Notes under the pieces: generated by a model
Told to the model about the DNA's origin: nothing
The model's database searches: none
Seen by the model: the letters and a program-made list of their open reading frames with translations, nothing else
Assembly (NCBI GenBank): GCA_963711035.1
Contig: CAVQCN010000003.1
Span: 434,001-498,000, forward strand
Length of the DNA stretch: 64,000 nt
Source: WHTK01 sp963711035
GTDB taxonomy: Bacteria > Chloroflexota > Dehalococcoidia > DSTF01 > WHTK01
Direction of reading: 5' to 3'
Translations under genes and position numbers: made by a program
In this document: piece after piece, positions 9,237-18,400 of the stretch
Layout: each line of letters begins with the position of its first letter
How positions within the stretch are numbered: the stretch's first letter is position 1

Positions 9237-10377
9237 CTAGAAGTCCTGCTCGAACTTGCCGGGCTGCACCGAGCCGTAAGCCAGGTCGCGAGCCATGATC
9301 AGCCGCTGGATCTCGGACGGACCTTCGCCGATGCGGCGGATGCGCAGCTCGCGGTACCAGCGTTCGAAGGGCATGTCCTTGGTCATGCCGTAGCCGCCGT
9401 GGATCTGCATCGAGCGGTCGACGACCCGGCCGGCGGCCTCCGTCGCGTACACCTTGGCCATCGCGGCTTCGAAGCGGAAGGGTTCGTTGTTGTCGAACTT
9501 CTCGGCGGCGGTGAGGATCAGCCAGCGCGAGGTGCGGAGGTCGATCTCGTTGTCGACGAGCATCCACTGGATTGCCTGGCGGCTGGCGAGCGGCTCGCCG
9601 AAGGTGACCCGGTTGCGCGCGTACTCGACCGCCATGCGGTGCGCCGCGACGGCGACGCCGATGCCGGCGGCCGCATAGGTGATGCGGTTACTGCTGAGAC
9701 GGGCGTTGGCGTTGGCGAAACCTTCGCCTTCCTTGCCGATGAGGGCGGAAGCGGGCACGCGCATGTCGGTGAACGACAGTTCGGTCGTGTAGTGCGAGCG
9801 CAGCACGTGAATCAGAGCGGCGCACCTCGAACCCAGGGGTGTCGGTGCGTACCTTGAAGGCGCTGATGCTCTCACGGCCTTGCGTATCGCCGGTGCGGGC
9901 GTAGACGGTGCCCCAGTTCGCGGTGTCGGCGCGTGAGTTGAAGACCTTCGAGCCGTTGATCACGTACTCGTCGCCGTCGCGCACGGCGCGGGTGCGGATG
10001 GCTCGGCCGGGGTCGGAGCCGCCGGTAGGCTCCGTCAGGCCGATGAAGCTCTCGCCCGTATACTCACCGTCGCCGCCTTCCTCCTCCTCAGCCTCGTCGC
10101 CGCCAAGGCGGAAGAGGCCGTAGCAGGGGTGGTAGAGGCCAGCGCGGTGCTGCGCCGCCTCCTCGACCATGAACACCTTCGTCTTGACATCGAGGCCCTC
10201 GGCGCCCGGCAGGCCGGTCGATTCGGCGATGGCGCGCAGACGCTCCTCTTGCTCCTCCGGCAGCTCATAGGCGTCGGCGTCGAGCTCCGACTCCTCCAGC
10301 GGGACAATCTCCTCCCGCACGAAGCGCCGGATCGTGGCGCAGATCATCTTCTGCTCTTCGGTCATCCGCAGGTCCAC
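9237..10377 (-). CDS. Acyl-CoA dehydrogenase, frameshifted
   Basis: FAD enzyme that makes an enoyl-CoA, first gene of a leftward operon. GTG 10375-10377 is preferred as start because GGAGAGG lies 8 bases upstream; ATG 10365 is the alternative. The N-terminal helical domain (MTEEQKMICATIRRFVREE) and middle domain (TEPTGGSDPGRAIRTRA, then YVINGSKVFNSRAD) are in one frame. After TPGFEVRR, near 9822-9828, the continuation (LIHVLRSHYTTELSFTDMRV) is in another frame, one base over. The C-terminal domain carries QIHGGYGMTKDMPFERWYRE and RIGEGPSEIQRLIMARDL. Rebuilt length is about 379 residues. An acidic insert (GGDEAEEEEGGDGEYTGE) precedes the middle domain and is unusual. Confidence 0.87.
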
Positions 10378-10462
10378 GGCTTCATCCTCTCCTGGGCTCA
10401 CGTCGGCGTCCTGGAGTGCCCAGGACGCAGGCAACTGCTCGAATCTGAGCAAAGCCCGCTCG

Positions 10463-10491
10463 AATCTAAATAGTGCTCTCGTCAATGTCAA
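10463..10491 (-). promoter_or_regulatory. Sigma-70-type promoter of the ACAD-CaiB operon
   Basis: Read on the minus strand: TTGACA (10486-10491), a 17-base spacer, then TAGATT (10463-10468). The -35 is perfect and the -10 matches four of six. Predicted transcription starts near 10456, giving a leader of about 80 bases before the GTG at 10377. It is back to back with the promoter at 10545-10573. Confidence 0.65.
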
Positions 10492-10544
10492 TGCGGCCCC
10501 GAAACAGTTGTTTGGTCGACGCGCCAAAGGCTGCTACTCTTCAA

Positions 10545-10573
10545 TTGACACCACCGGGGACCGGCCCTAGCAT
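10545..10573 (+). promoter_or_regulatory. Sigma-70-type promoter of the thiolase-DUF35 operon
   Basis: TTGACA (10545-10550), a 17-base spacer, then TAGCAT (10568-10573). The -35 is perfect and the -10 matches four of six. It lies 78 bases before ATG 10651. Only 53 bases separate it from the divergent promoter, so a shared regulator between them is possible. Confidence 0.65.
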
Positions 10574-10650
10574 TGGGGCGCTTTTCGCCGGCCCGGTTCC
10601 GACGTCATTCGCCGCCTCGAGGTCGGGGCGTTTGCTCTCGGAGGGGATTC

Positions 10651-11790
10651 ATGCCCAAGACCACCAAGCGCATCGCCTTCGTCGGCTGCGGCTATACACC
10701 GATGACCCGCAATGCCACCAAGCCGGAGACGGAGCTCGCCGTCGAGGCCTGCCTCATGGCAGCGGCCGACGCGGGCATGGACCCGGCCGATATCGACGGC
10801 ATCAACACGCAGGTGCACCACTGGCCGCCGCCCTCGACAGCCGAGATCGTCAGAGGCATCGGCATGCGCGAGGTGAACTGGCAGCGCGAAGGCGGTCTCG
10901 GCATCTTGCCGGCCGGCATCGCGGCGCAGGCGCTGGATGAGGGCAAGTGCAAGGCGATCCTCGTCTGCAAGATCATGAACACGATCGCGCCGGTGACGAC
11001 GCCGCAGATCGATCCGGAGACGGGCCGCATCGGCGGCTGGCAGCAGTTCGAGGTGCCTTACGGCCTCGGCTACTCAATGCAGCGCATCGGCCTGCGCGCC
11101 CGCGCTTACATGCACCGCTACGGCGTGACCGAGGAGCAGGTAGGCTGGGTCTGTATCACGGAGCGCCAGCACGCGCTGATGAACCCCTGGGCGGTGATGA
11201 AGAAGCCGCTGACGATGGAGGACTACCTGAGCTCCCGCTGGATCGCGGAGCCGGTGCGCCTACTGGACTGCGACATGCCGGTCAACGGCGCCTTTGCTTT
11301 CCTGATGACCACGGAGGACATCGCGAAGGATCTGAAATGGCCGCCCGTCTATTTGCAGGCCTGGGCGCCGCAGGTCACCGACTACCCGGACCACCTGCAG
11401 CCCGAGATCCTGCAAGGCATGTCGCCGTTCGCCGAGACGCTGTACCGCGACGCCGGCCTGGGCCCGGCCGACATGGACGTCTGGTTCATGTACGACGGCT
11501 TCAGCTTCTTCGTGCTGCACTGGATGGAGAACCTGGGTCTCGTGCCGCGCGGCGAAGCCGGCCGCTACGTCGACGGCGGCACACGCATCCGCTTCGACGG
11601 CGAGCACCCGCTCAACCCGCACGGCGGCCAGCTGTCCGAAGGGCGGCTACACGGCCACGGCCACGTCCTGGAGGCGGTGCAGCAGCTGCGTGGCAACGCC
11701 GGACCGCGCCAGGCGAAGAAGGCGAACACCGCGATCATCTCGTCCGTCTTCCCGGACACGGGCGCGGCGGGCATCCTGGTTCGAGACTGA
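10651..11790 (+). CDS. Thiolase-like (SCP2-type) acyl-CoA acetyltransferase or aldolase subunit
   Basis: Protein of 379 residues of the non-decarboxylating thiolase fold, closest in style to SCP2/lipid-transfer thiolase-like proteins (start TKRIAFVGCGYTPMTRNAT, later FMYDGFSFFVLHWMENLG and the His-rich HGGQLSEGRLHGHGHVLEA near the C-terminus). The usual nucleophilic Cys motif of biosynthetic thiolases is not obvious; such proteins often act as aldolase or retro-aldolase partners of a DUF35 protein. That partner follows 11 bases downstream. The start follows GGAGGGGATTC. The C-terminal thiolase loop contains SSVFPDTGAAGILVRD. Substrate unknown; steroid-, aromatic- or fatty-acyl-CoA side chains are possible. 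Confidence 0.85.
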   Translation: MPKTTKRIAFVGCGYTPMTRNATKPETELAVEACLMAAADAGMDPADIDGINTQVHHWPPPSTAEIVRGIGMREVNWQREGGLGILPAGIAAQALDEGKCKAILVCKIMNTIAPVTTPQIDPETGRIGGWQQFEVPYGLGYSMQRIGLRARAYMHRYGVTEEQVGWVCITERQHALMNPWAVMKKPLTMEDYLSSRWIAEPVRLLDCDMPVNGAFAFLMTTEDIAKDLKWPPVYLQAWAPQVTDYPDHLQPEILQGMSPFAETLYRDAGLGPADMDVWFMYDGFSFFVLHWMENLGLVPRGEAGRYVDGGTRIRFDGEHPLNPHGGQLSEGRLHGHGHVLEAVQQLRGNAGPRQAKKANTAIISSVFPDTGAAGILVRD

Positions 11791-11801
11791 GGAGTACGGC
11801 G

Positions 11802-12272
11802 ATGACGAATCAGCAACCCAACGTCCAGACCAAAGAGGGCCAGCAGCAGCTACGCGAGATGGGCATCCGTGTCGTCCCGCAGCCGGACCAGCTCACCGCG
11901 CCGTACTGGGACGCGGCCCGCCGTCACGAGCTGCGTATCCAGCACTGCCGCTCCTGCGGCACATACCAGCATCCGCCGGAGCCGACCTGCCGAGGCTGTC
12001 AGGGCGGCGAGTTTGAGTGGGTGCAGCTCAGCGGCCGTGGCACCGTCTACGCCTTCATCATCGACCACCGGCTGATGGTGCCGGGGTTCGATGAGCCGTA
12101 CGTCGTTGCGCAGATTACGCCGGTTGAGACGGACGACAACATGGTGCGCATCACGGCTAACATCAAGGGCTGCGACATCCACGACGTCACCGTCGGCATG
12201 CCGGTGGAGGTCTTCTTCGAAGACGTGACCAACGAGGTCTCGCTGCCGCAGTTCAGGCCGGTTACCGGATGA
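11802..12272 (+). CDS. DUF35 zinc-ribbon/OB-fold protein, partner of the thiolase-like protein
   Basis: Protein of 156 residues. A zinc ribbon (CRSCGTYQHPPEPTCRGC, about residues 50-67) precedes an OB-fold (GRGTVYAFIIDHRLMVPGFD, later GMPVEVFFED). Proteins of this family bind thiolase-like subunits, help hold the CoA substrate, and are needed for aldolase or thiolase activity. Spacing (11 bases after the upstream stop, with GAGGAG as ribosome site) supports one complex with the gene before it. The stop overlaps the next start (12269-12272). Confidence 0.88.
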   Translation: MTNQQPNVQTKEGQQQLREMGIRVVPQPDQLTAPYWDAARRHELRIQHCRSCGTYQHPPEPTCRGCQGGEFEWVQLSGRGTVYAFIIDHRLMVPGFDEPYVVAQITPVETDDNMVRITANIKGCDIHDVTVGMPVEVFFEDVTNEVSLPQFRPVTG

Positions 12273-12673
12273 CGCTCGACGCCGCGGGCCGTCCGCCGCA
12301 CATCCTGCTGGCCGAGGACATCCCGGCCTACCTCGACCGCATTGTCGGCCTCTTCGATCACCTCGATCTCGTGATGAACCGCGCCATCGACGGCCAGGAG
12401 GCCATCGAATACATCGAGGACCTGCAGCGGCCGCTCGACCTGCTGATCACCGACCTCGACATGCCGCGCCGCAACGGCTGGCACGTCATCGAGTCGCTGC
12501 GCCGGCATCGTGGCGAAGCGGTACCGGTCATCATCCAGTCAGGCGATGCGAAGTACCCCGAGGTGCAGGCGCAGGCCGCCGCTCTCGGCATCCTCCTCAT
12601 CGACAAGATTCATGTCGACATCCGCCTCGTCGCCGCTGTCGAGCAGGCGCTCACGCTCGACGCCGCGCGTTAG
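12269..12673 (+). CDS. Single-domain response regulator (CheY-like receiver)
   Basis: Protein of 134 residues consisting only of a receiver domain. ILLAEDIPAYLDRI provides the acidic pocket, LLITDLDMPRRNGW carries the phospho-accepting Asp, VIIQSGDA holds the Thr/Ser-type residue, and LIDKIHVD the conserved Lys. No output domain follows. The start overlaps the DUF35 stop by four bases, so it is translated with a metabolic complex. No histidine kinase is adjacent. The pairing suggests phosphorylation-dependent control, or a scaffold role, in acyl-CoA metabolism; this is inference. Confidence 0.85.
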   Translation: MTLDAAGRPPHILLAEDIPAYLDRIVGLFDHLDLVMNRAIDGQEAIEYIEDLQRPLDLLITDLDMPRRNGWHVIESLRRHRGEAVPVIIQSGDAKYPEVQAQAAALGILLIDKIHVDIRLVAAVEQALTLDAAR

Positions 12674-12799
12674 GCGCAGCGCTTCTCGACCGGCCGAACC
12701 GTCTGCTTCACGCTCTTGCGAGTCTGCGTCTCAATCAGCGAGGATGCGCAAGGCCCGTGGACCCGATCCTGACCGCGGCGCTATCCAGGAGAGGTATAG

Positions 12800-13552
12800 A
12801 TGGAAGTTCCGAACCACCACGAAGGACATGATCACGCCAGTCACGGCCATGTCGAGTCGCCAGGGCCCGACCGAGACTGGCAAAGCCAGGAAGTCGTGGC
12901 CGAGTGGTTGCAGCGCGAGGCAGCGCGTGCTCCGGTGAGGCACCGCCAATTCGTCGTGATGCGCGCCCTGATCCCCAAGGCGCCGGACCAGGAGTTTGCT
13001 TACGTCAACATTGGAGCCGGCTCAGGCAACCTTGATGAGGTTCTCCTGACACACTTCAAGCAGGCACGCGCGACGCTGGTGGATGGTTCCCAGGCAATGC
13101 TCGATTCCGCGCGTGAGCGACTCAAACCATTCTCCGATCGCGTGGAGTTCGTGGTTTCGGACTTGTCTCGCCCCGATTGGTTGACTGCGGTCACCGGCCC
13201 ATTCGAAGTGGTCGTGTCCAGCTTCGCTGCTCACCATGCCGGCGCCGCCGAACGAGTCCGGGAGCTTTACGCCGAGGTACATGGCCTTCTCGAGTCAGGC
13301 GGCGTCTTTGTGAATCTGGAGTACGTTCGCTCGTCCCGGCCGGACCTGGTTGCTCTTTCTGAATGGGCGGCGAACGATCCGGATGCACAACTCAGCGCTG
13401 CGACGCCACGACACTCCTTACCGGGCACAATGATCGAGCAGATTGGCTGGCTCTCCGAAGCGGGTTTTGCGACTGCAGACGCGATGTGGAAGAACCTGAG
13501 CGTGGTTTGCTTCTGTGCGCTCAAGGATCAACTGCATCTACCCGAAGCGTAG
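12800..13552 (+). CDS. SAM-dependent methyltransferase with His-rich N-terminus
   Basis: Class I methyltransferase of 250 residues. The SAM-binding motif is YVNIGAGSGNLDEVLL (about residues 74-89), with VDGSQAML as the acidic second motif and FEVVVSSFAAHHA as motif IV/post. The first 18 residues hold five to six histidines (NHHEGHDHASHGHVE), which suggests metal binding. AGGAGAGG precedes the ATG by 6 bases. It appears to be monocistronic. Substrate unknown. Confidence 0.82.
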   Translation: MEVPNHHEGHDHASHGHVESPGPDRDWQSQEVVAEWLQREAARAPVRHRQFVVMRALIPKAPDQEFAYVNIGAGSGNLDEVLLTHFKQARATLVDGSQAMLDSARERLKPFSDRVEFVVSDLSRPDWLTAVTGPFEVVVSSFAAHHAGAAERVRELYAEVHGLLESGGVFVNLEYVRSSRPDLVALSEWAANDPDAQLSAATPRHSLPGTMIEQIGWLSEAGFATADAMWKNLSVVCFCALKDQLHLPEA

Positions 13553-13722
13553 AGTTCTCCCAACCTCGAATCGTCGCCGCCGTGGAGAAGCCGCTAGCGA
13601 TGGGCGGCGCCGGCCGGAGGAGCAGTGCTTCTCGAAAGACGAACTAAGTCAGCCCCGGGCTGTAGGCGTCTGCGATTCAGGATCCTGGCTGCTGATACAA
13701 TGACGGCGCGTTCGTGCCGCGA

Positions 13723-13798
13723 GCGGGGGTAGCTCAGTTGGTAGAGCTCCTGCCTTCCAAGCAGGTTGTCGCGGGTTCGAGTCCCGTCCCCCGCTCCA
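13723..13798 (+). tRNA. tRNA-Gly (anticodon TCC), CCA encoded
   Basis: Cloverleaf folds by eye: acceptor GCGGGGG/CCCCCGC, D arm GCTCAGTTGGTAGAGC, anticodon stem CCTGC/GCAGG with loop CTTCCAA (anticodon TCC at 13756-13758), T arm GCGGGTTCGAGTCCCGT, discriminator T at 13795, then CCA at 13796-13798. The 3' part from the anticodon loop onward is copied at 18859-18906, so this gene is the likely integration target of the following element. Confidence 0.95.
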
Positions 13799-13977
13799 AA
13801 CATCAAGCAGGCTATCGTTCTTAGATTCAAAGCGTGTCTTGATTGACATTGTGGTTCGCCCAACAACCCGACAGCCTGCTTTTCAAGCGCCAGCCTTCCT
13901 TCCCAGAGAAGACCTTCGGCTCGTCTGGACGCTCTCTCGAGTGACAGCCTGACTTTCAGGAAGCAGCCCACAGATTA

Positions 13978-13995
13978 GAACACTAGTGCTATAAT
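13978..13995 (+). promoter_or_regulatory. Extended -10 promoter overlapping a LexA-like palindrome
   Basis: TGCTATAAT (13987-13995) is a perfect extended -10 (TGnTATAAT). Directly overlapping it, GAACACTAGTGC (13978-13989) matches the GAAC-N4-GTTC SOS-box pattern with one mismatch and contains the palindrome CACTAGTG. No clear -35 is seen, as expected for an extended -10. It lies 43 bases before the ImuB-like start, where LexA would repress the cassette until DNA damage. The repressor is inferred. Confidence 0.55.
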
Positions 13996-14038
13996 CACCT
14001 CGATGCTCCGACCCCGCCCGGAGTGATGGGGCAGCTTT

Positions 14039-15223
14039 GTGCGGATCGCCTTCGTTTCGATTCCTCGATTCCCTTGCGCCGTAGAGGTGCAGCGTCAGCC
14101 TCGGCTGGCTCATGGCCCGCTGATCGTGGGCGACGCGGAGCAACCGAAGCGTGTCTTTGATTGCTCTGAGAGCGCTCGTGAGCAAGGTGTGCGCTATGGC
14201 ATGACGATTCGGCAGGCGTTGAGTCGCTGTCAGGAAGCTGAGATCGTGCCCCCGGACCCCGTGCTGTACCGCACTACTTGGGAGTCAGTGCTCGCCGCAT
14301 TGGGTGAGGTCAGCCCGGAGGTGGAGGACGAGGAATTAGGCCGCGCTTACGTTAATGTCGAGGGTCTCGGCAGTCACTACCGCGACGACGCAGCCCTTGC
14401 ATCGCATCTCGTCCAGACCGTCCATGATGCTTCGGATCTCGATGCTCGCGTTGGGTTGGCAGAGGGGAAGCTTCCCGCCTTCGCCGTCGCTACGACGTGT
14501 GGACCGCAGGAGAGCCGCATCGTCCCCGCAGGCAGCGAGCGGGAGTTTCTTGCGCCTCTTACGATCCAGATGCTCCCGCTGGAGGCAGAGGTGGTTTCCC
14601 GGCTGCAGCTGCTCGGCCTCGATTGCATCGGCGATGTGGCCGAGCTGACTGTCCCCGAGCTCATGGGCCAGTTCGGCTTCGAGGGTAAGCGCATCTGGCA
14701 GCTTGCGAACGGCATCGATGACGAACCGCTGAGGCCGCGAAAGCTGCCGGAGACACTGCAAGCGACGGCGATGCTCGAATCCGCTGTCGCCGGCATCGAT
14801 GTCATGATCGCGATCACCGGTCAGTTGCTCTCGCGTATGCGGCTCTCGCTGGCTGGCCGTGCCGTACGGGACCTCACGGTGCAAGCCGAGCTCGAATCGG
14901 GCCGGAGCTGGCAGCATCGCCTCGTCTTCCGGGAGGCGGTGAGCGAGGACGAGCGCCTGTCCTTCCTGCTGCGCGCCGCCCTCGCGAACAACCCACCACC
15001 CCAGGCGGTCCGTAGTCTTTCCCTGCGTTTGAGCGGTCTGACGGGAGAGACGGGCAAGCAACTCACCTTGGGGCAGAAGCAACGTCAGCAGCGACAGCTA
15101 GAGGAGGCGATTCGACAACTCAAGACCCGGTACGGGTACTCGCCCGTGTATCGCTGTGTGGAGGTAGAACCATGGTCAGTCATACCGGAAGATCGTCAGA
15201 TCCTCGTCGAGTCCGACGCCTGA
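14039..15223 (+). CDS. imuB: ImuB-like Y-family polymerase homologue (probably non-catalytic)
   Basis: Protein of 394 residues related to Y-family DNA polymerases. The catalytic motif that should read D-x-D-x-F is replaced by VSIPRFPCAVE (residues 6-16), and the S-I-D-E-A region by GRAYVNVEGL (101-110), so the metal-binding acids are missing, as in ImuB. A helix-hairpin region is present (LLGLDCIGDVAELTVPEL, 192-209). QLTLG at 341-345 resembles a beta-clamp-binding motif. The C-terminus (YSPVYRCVEVEPWSVIPEDR) matches the family end. GTG 14039 is the start, behind GATGGGG. It is shorter than classical ImuB. The role would be to bring DnaE2 to damaged DNA. It overlaps the next gene by 52 bases. 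Confidence 0.82.
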   Translation: MRIAFVSIPRFPCAVEVQRQPRLAHGPLIVGDAEQPKRVFDCSESAREQGVRYGMTIRQALSRCQEAEIVPPDPVLYRTTWESVLAALGEVSPEVEDEELGRAYVNVEGLGSHYRDDAALASHLVQTVHDASDLDARVGLAEGKLPAFAVATTCGPQESRIVPAGSEREFLAPLTIQMLPLEAEVVSRLQLLGLDCIGDVAELTVPELMGQFGFEGKRIWQLANGIDDEPLRPRKLPETLQATAMLESAVAGIDVMIAITGQLLSRMRLSLAGRAVRDLTVQAELESGRSWQHRLVFREAVSEDERLSFLLRAALANNPPPQAVRSLSLRLSGLTGETGKQLTLGQKQRQQRQLEEAIRQLKTRYGYSPVYRCVEVEPWSVIPEDRQILVESDA

Positions 15224-15459
15224 AGTCGACTCGGGCGGTCGAGGTCAAGGACGGAGACGACGGTGTGCCGGTGAGCATGCGAGTACACGGCGTCTGGCAG
15301 AACGTCAGCTTGGTGCGCCGTCCCTGGCGCATCGACCAGCACTGGTGGCGCAGCGAGCCGATCAGCCGTCTCTACTACCGTGTCGCGCCAGATGACGGGC
15401 CGGCACTGACCATCTACTACGACTTCAGAACGAAGACTTGGGCGCGGCAGGAGTATTGA
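15172..15459 (+). CDS. DUF6504-like small protein between ImuB and DnaE2
   Basis: Protein of 95 residues. The core VRRPWRIDQHWWRSEPISRL followed by YYRVAPDDGPALTIYYD matches the pattern of DUF6504 proteins, which occur next to ImuB/DnaE2 genes. A basic start (RRVRRLKSTR) precedes it. It begins inside the ImuB gene and its stop overlaps the DnaE2 start by one base (TGATG, 15457-15461), so all three genes are coupled. A role as accessory subunit of the mutasome is inferred from position. Confidence 0.75.
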   Translation: MVSHTGRSSDPRRVRRLKSTRAVEVKDGDDGVPVSMRVHGVWQNVSLVRRPWRIDQHWWRSEPISRLYYRVAPDDGPALTIYYDFRTKTWARQEY

Positions 15460-18400
15460 TGCGTCCCTATCGCGGCCCTGTCTCTGCAGGCATCATGCGT
15501 GGCTGGCCCACGGGCGAGAAGCGTCACCCTACACCCACCGCCGTCGCACGACGTATGCCAGCCGGTCGCTACGTGGAATTGCACTGCCATAGTGCCTTTT
15601 CCTTGCACCAAGGTACGTCGCGGCCGGAGAACCTGGCCGAAATGGCAGCCGCGCTAGGATACCGTGCGCTCGCCATCACCGACCACGATAGCCTCGCCGG
15701 CGCCATGCTGTTCGCCCAGACCGCGAAAGAACTGGGGCTGCAGGCGATCATCGGCGCCGAGATTACCCTTGAAAATGAAACCCACCTCACCTTGCTCTGC
15801 GAATCGCCGCGCGGTTACGCAAACCTCTCACGATTGCTCAGCCGTGCTCACCTCGAAGCCTTGAATCGGGATGAGCCCAGGGTCCCGTTCGAGTGGCTGT
15901 CCGACTATGCCGAGGGACTCATCGCCCTTTCGGGCTGTCGCAAAGGCGAAGTTGCGTCGCTGGCTGAACACGGAGAGCTCATCGCGGCACGAGAAGCAGC
16001 GACGCGCTATCGCGACGTCTTTGGCCCAGCCAACTTCTTCATCGAACTCCAAGACAATCTGGTCTACGAGGATCAGACCCGCAACGAACACCTCGTCGCC
16101 CTGGCACGAGACCTCGGCCTCGGCATCGTGGCGACCAACAACGTTCATTACGCCGTGCGGGAGCAGCACCGCCTGCACGATGTGCTGACCGCCGTTCAGC
16201 ACCACACAAATCTGGAGGAAGCAAGGCCGCACCTTCATGCTAACTCCGAGTTCTACCTCAAGACACCCGCGGAGATGGAGCGCCTGTTTGCCGAACTACC
16301 GGAGGCAATCGAGAACACAGCCCTTATCGCCGAGCGCTGCTCCCGCTTCGATTTGACGCGCGATCTGAGCTACGAATTCCCAGACTTCGACTCCGGAGAC
16401 GGTCGCAGCGCCGACGAGTTTCTGCGTGACGAGTGCTACCGGCTGGCGAAGGAACGCTATGGGACCGTGCTGGGTTCCCTGCCAGGAAACGTACAGGAAA
16501 GGCTCGACAAAGAGCTCCGGTTAATCCGGTCCAGCCGCCGCGCCGGATTCTTCTTGCGACTGTGGGACATCCTGCGCTACGCCCACGACAATGACCTGCC
16601 TGTGCGCGGGCGCGGCTCCTCTGTGGGCTCTCTGGTCTGCTACCTGCTCGGCCTGTCCGGCATCGATCCGATTACCTATGAGCTGGCGGTCGAGCGCTTC
16701 CTCAGCGAGGACCGGCCCCAGAGCGACGTGCCGGACGTCGACCTCGATTTCGGGCGTGACGCGCGCGACCGAATGTTCAAGTACGTCTTCGAGACCTATA
16801 CGACCGATCGTGCCGCCATGGTCTGCACGTTCATTGAGTATCGCTGGGCCAGCGCTATCCGTGACGTAGGCAAGGCGCTGGGGCTGCCGGAGAGCCAGGT
16901 CGACCACATCGCCAAGCGCATGCACAGCCGGTTCGCCCAGGGGCTGCGATATGAGATGTCGCAGATGCCTGAGTTTGCCGGGCGTATGCGCTTCCGCATC
17001 TGGGAGGAGTTCATCGATCTGGTGGAGCAGATCATCGGCCTACCGCGCCACCTCAGTCAGCACTCCGGTGGGATCATCGTCGCAGCGAATCGCATGGACG
17101 AACAGGTGCCGCTGCAGCGGACGGCCATGGAGGGGCGCTACATCTGCCAGTGGGACAAAGACTCGATTGCGGATGCAGGCTTCATCAAGCTCGACTTCCT
17201 CGGCTATCCCAGCCTCGATCAGCTCAATCGAGGTCTGCGTTACGTGCGTGAGCGTTATGGCAGGATGGTCGATCCGATGAAGGACATCGATCTCGCAGAC
17301 CAGGAGGTCTACGCGATGATCCAGCGCGGCGACGTCCTCGGCATCGTCCAGATCCAGAGCCGGGCTCAGATCCAGGTGCTATTGCGCATCAAGGTCGCCT
17401 GTATTCAGGACATGATCATCCAGGTCGCCCTCATCCGCCCCGGTCCGATCCAGGGCGGCGCCGTGCACCCTTACGTCTCGCGCTGCCTAGGCGAGGAGGA
17501 GGTGACGTATGACCATCCTCTGCTCGAACCGTTCCTGGAGGAGACGAAAGGTGTCTTTGTCTATCAGGAGCAGGTGATCCAGGCAGCAATGGCGATAGCG
17601 GGCTTTACCAGCCTTCAAGCCGACCAGCTTCGGCGTGCGATGAGCCGCAAGCGCTCTCGAGAGGAGATGGAGAAGCATCGCCTGGACTTCATGGCCGGCG
17701 CCGAGCGCAATGGTGTGAACCTGGAGACGGCGAACACGATCTACACCAAGATTCTCGCCTTCGCATCGTTCGGTTTTCCGAAGTCACACGCGGCGGCGAT
17801 GGCGGTGACAGCGTTCCAGGTCGCATGGCTCAAGCGCTACTACCCGGCGGAGTTCTACTGCGCCTTACTCAACGAGCAGCCGATGGGCTTCTACACGCCT
17901 GAGGTCATTGCAAATGATGCCCGCCGCCACGACATCGAGATCCGGCCCGTCGACGTCAACCGCAGCGAGGTGGAGTGCACGATCGAGGATAACGTTGAGC
18001 TTCCATCCAGGGGCGCTGTGCGATTGGGCTATCGCTACGTCAAGGGCGTGGGGCAGGCATCTTTGAACCGGCTTGAAGCCGAGCGGACGAATGGACCGTA
18101 TCGGTCGCTCTGGGACTTCTGGCGGCGCACTCGGTTGAGCCGGGAGGCCATCGAGAACTTGATCCAGGTTGGCGCCTTCGCCTGGACCGGCCTGCATGAA
18201 CGATCGTTGCTCTGGCAGCTCGGCACGTTCTATCGGCCGCTGGGTGCTCAATTGCCCCTGGCACTACTCCCAGCAGAGACCACGCCCTCTCTCGCCGAGC
18301 CGGTGCACAACGAGCGCGTTGTTACGGACTTCATGCTCGTTGGCATCGCGGTTCGCGGTCGCATGATGGACCTGGTGCGCGATGGCCTGCACGAAGGCGT

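Noticed and set aside
13649..13849. Minus-strand open frame with GGRDSNPRQPAWKAGALP
   Set aside because: It is the antisense translation of tRNA-Gly, a well-known false protein in many annotations.
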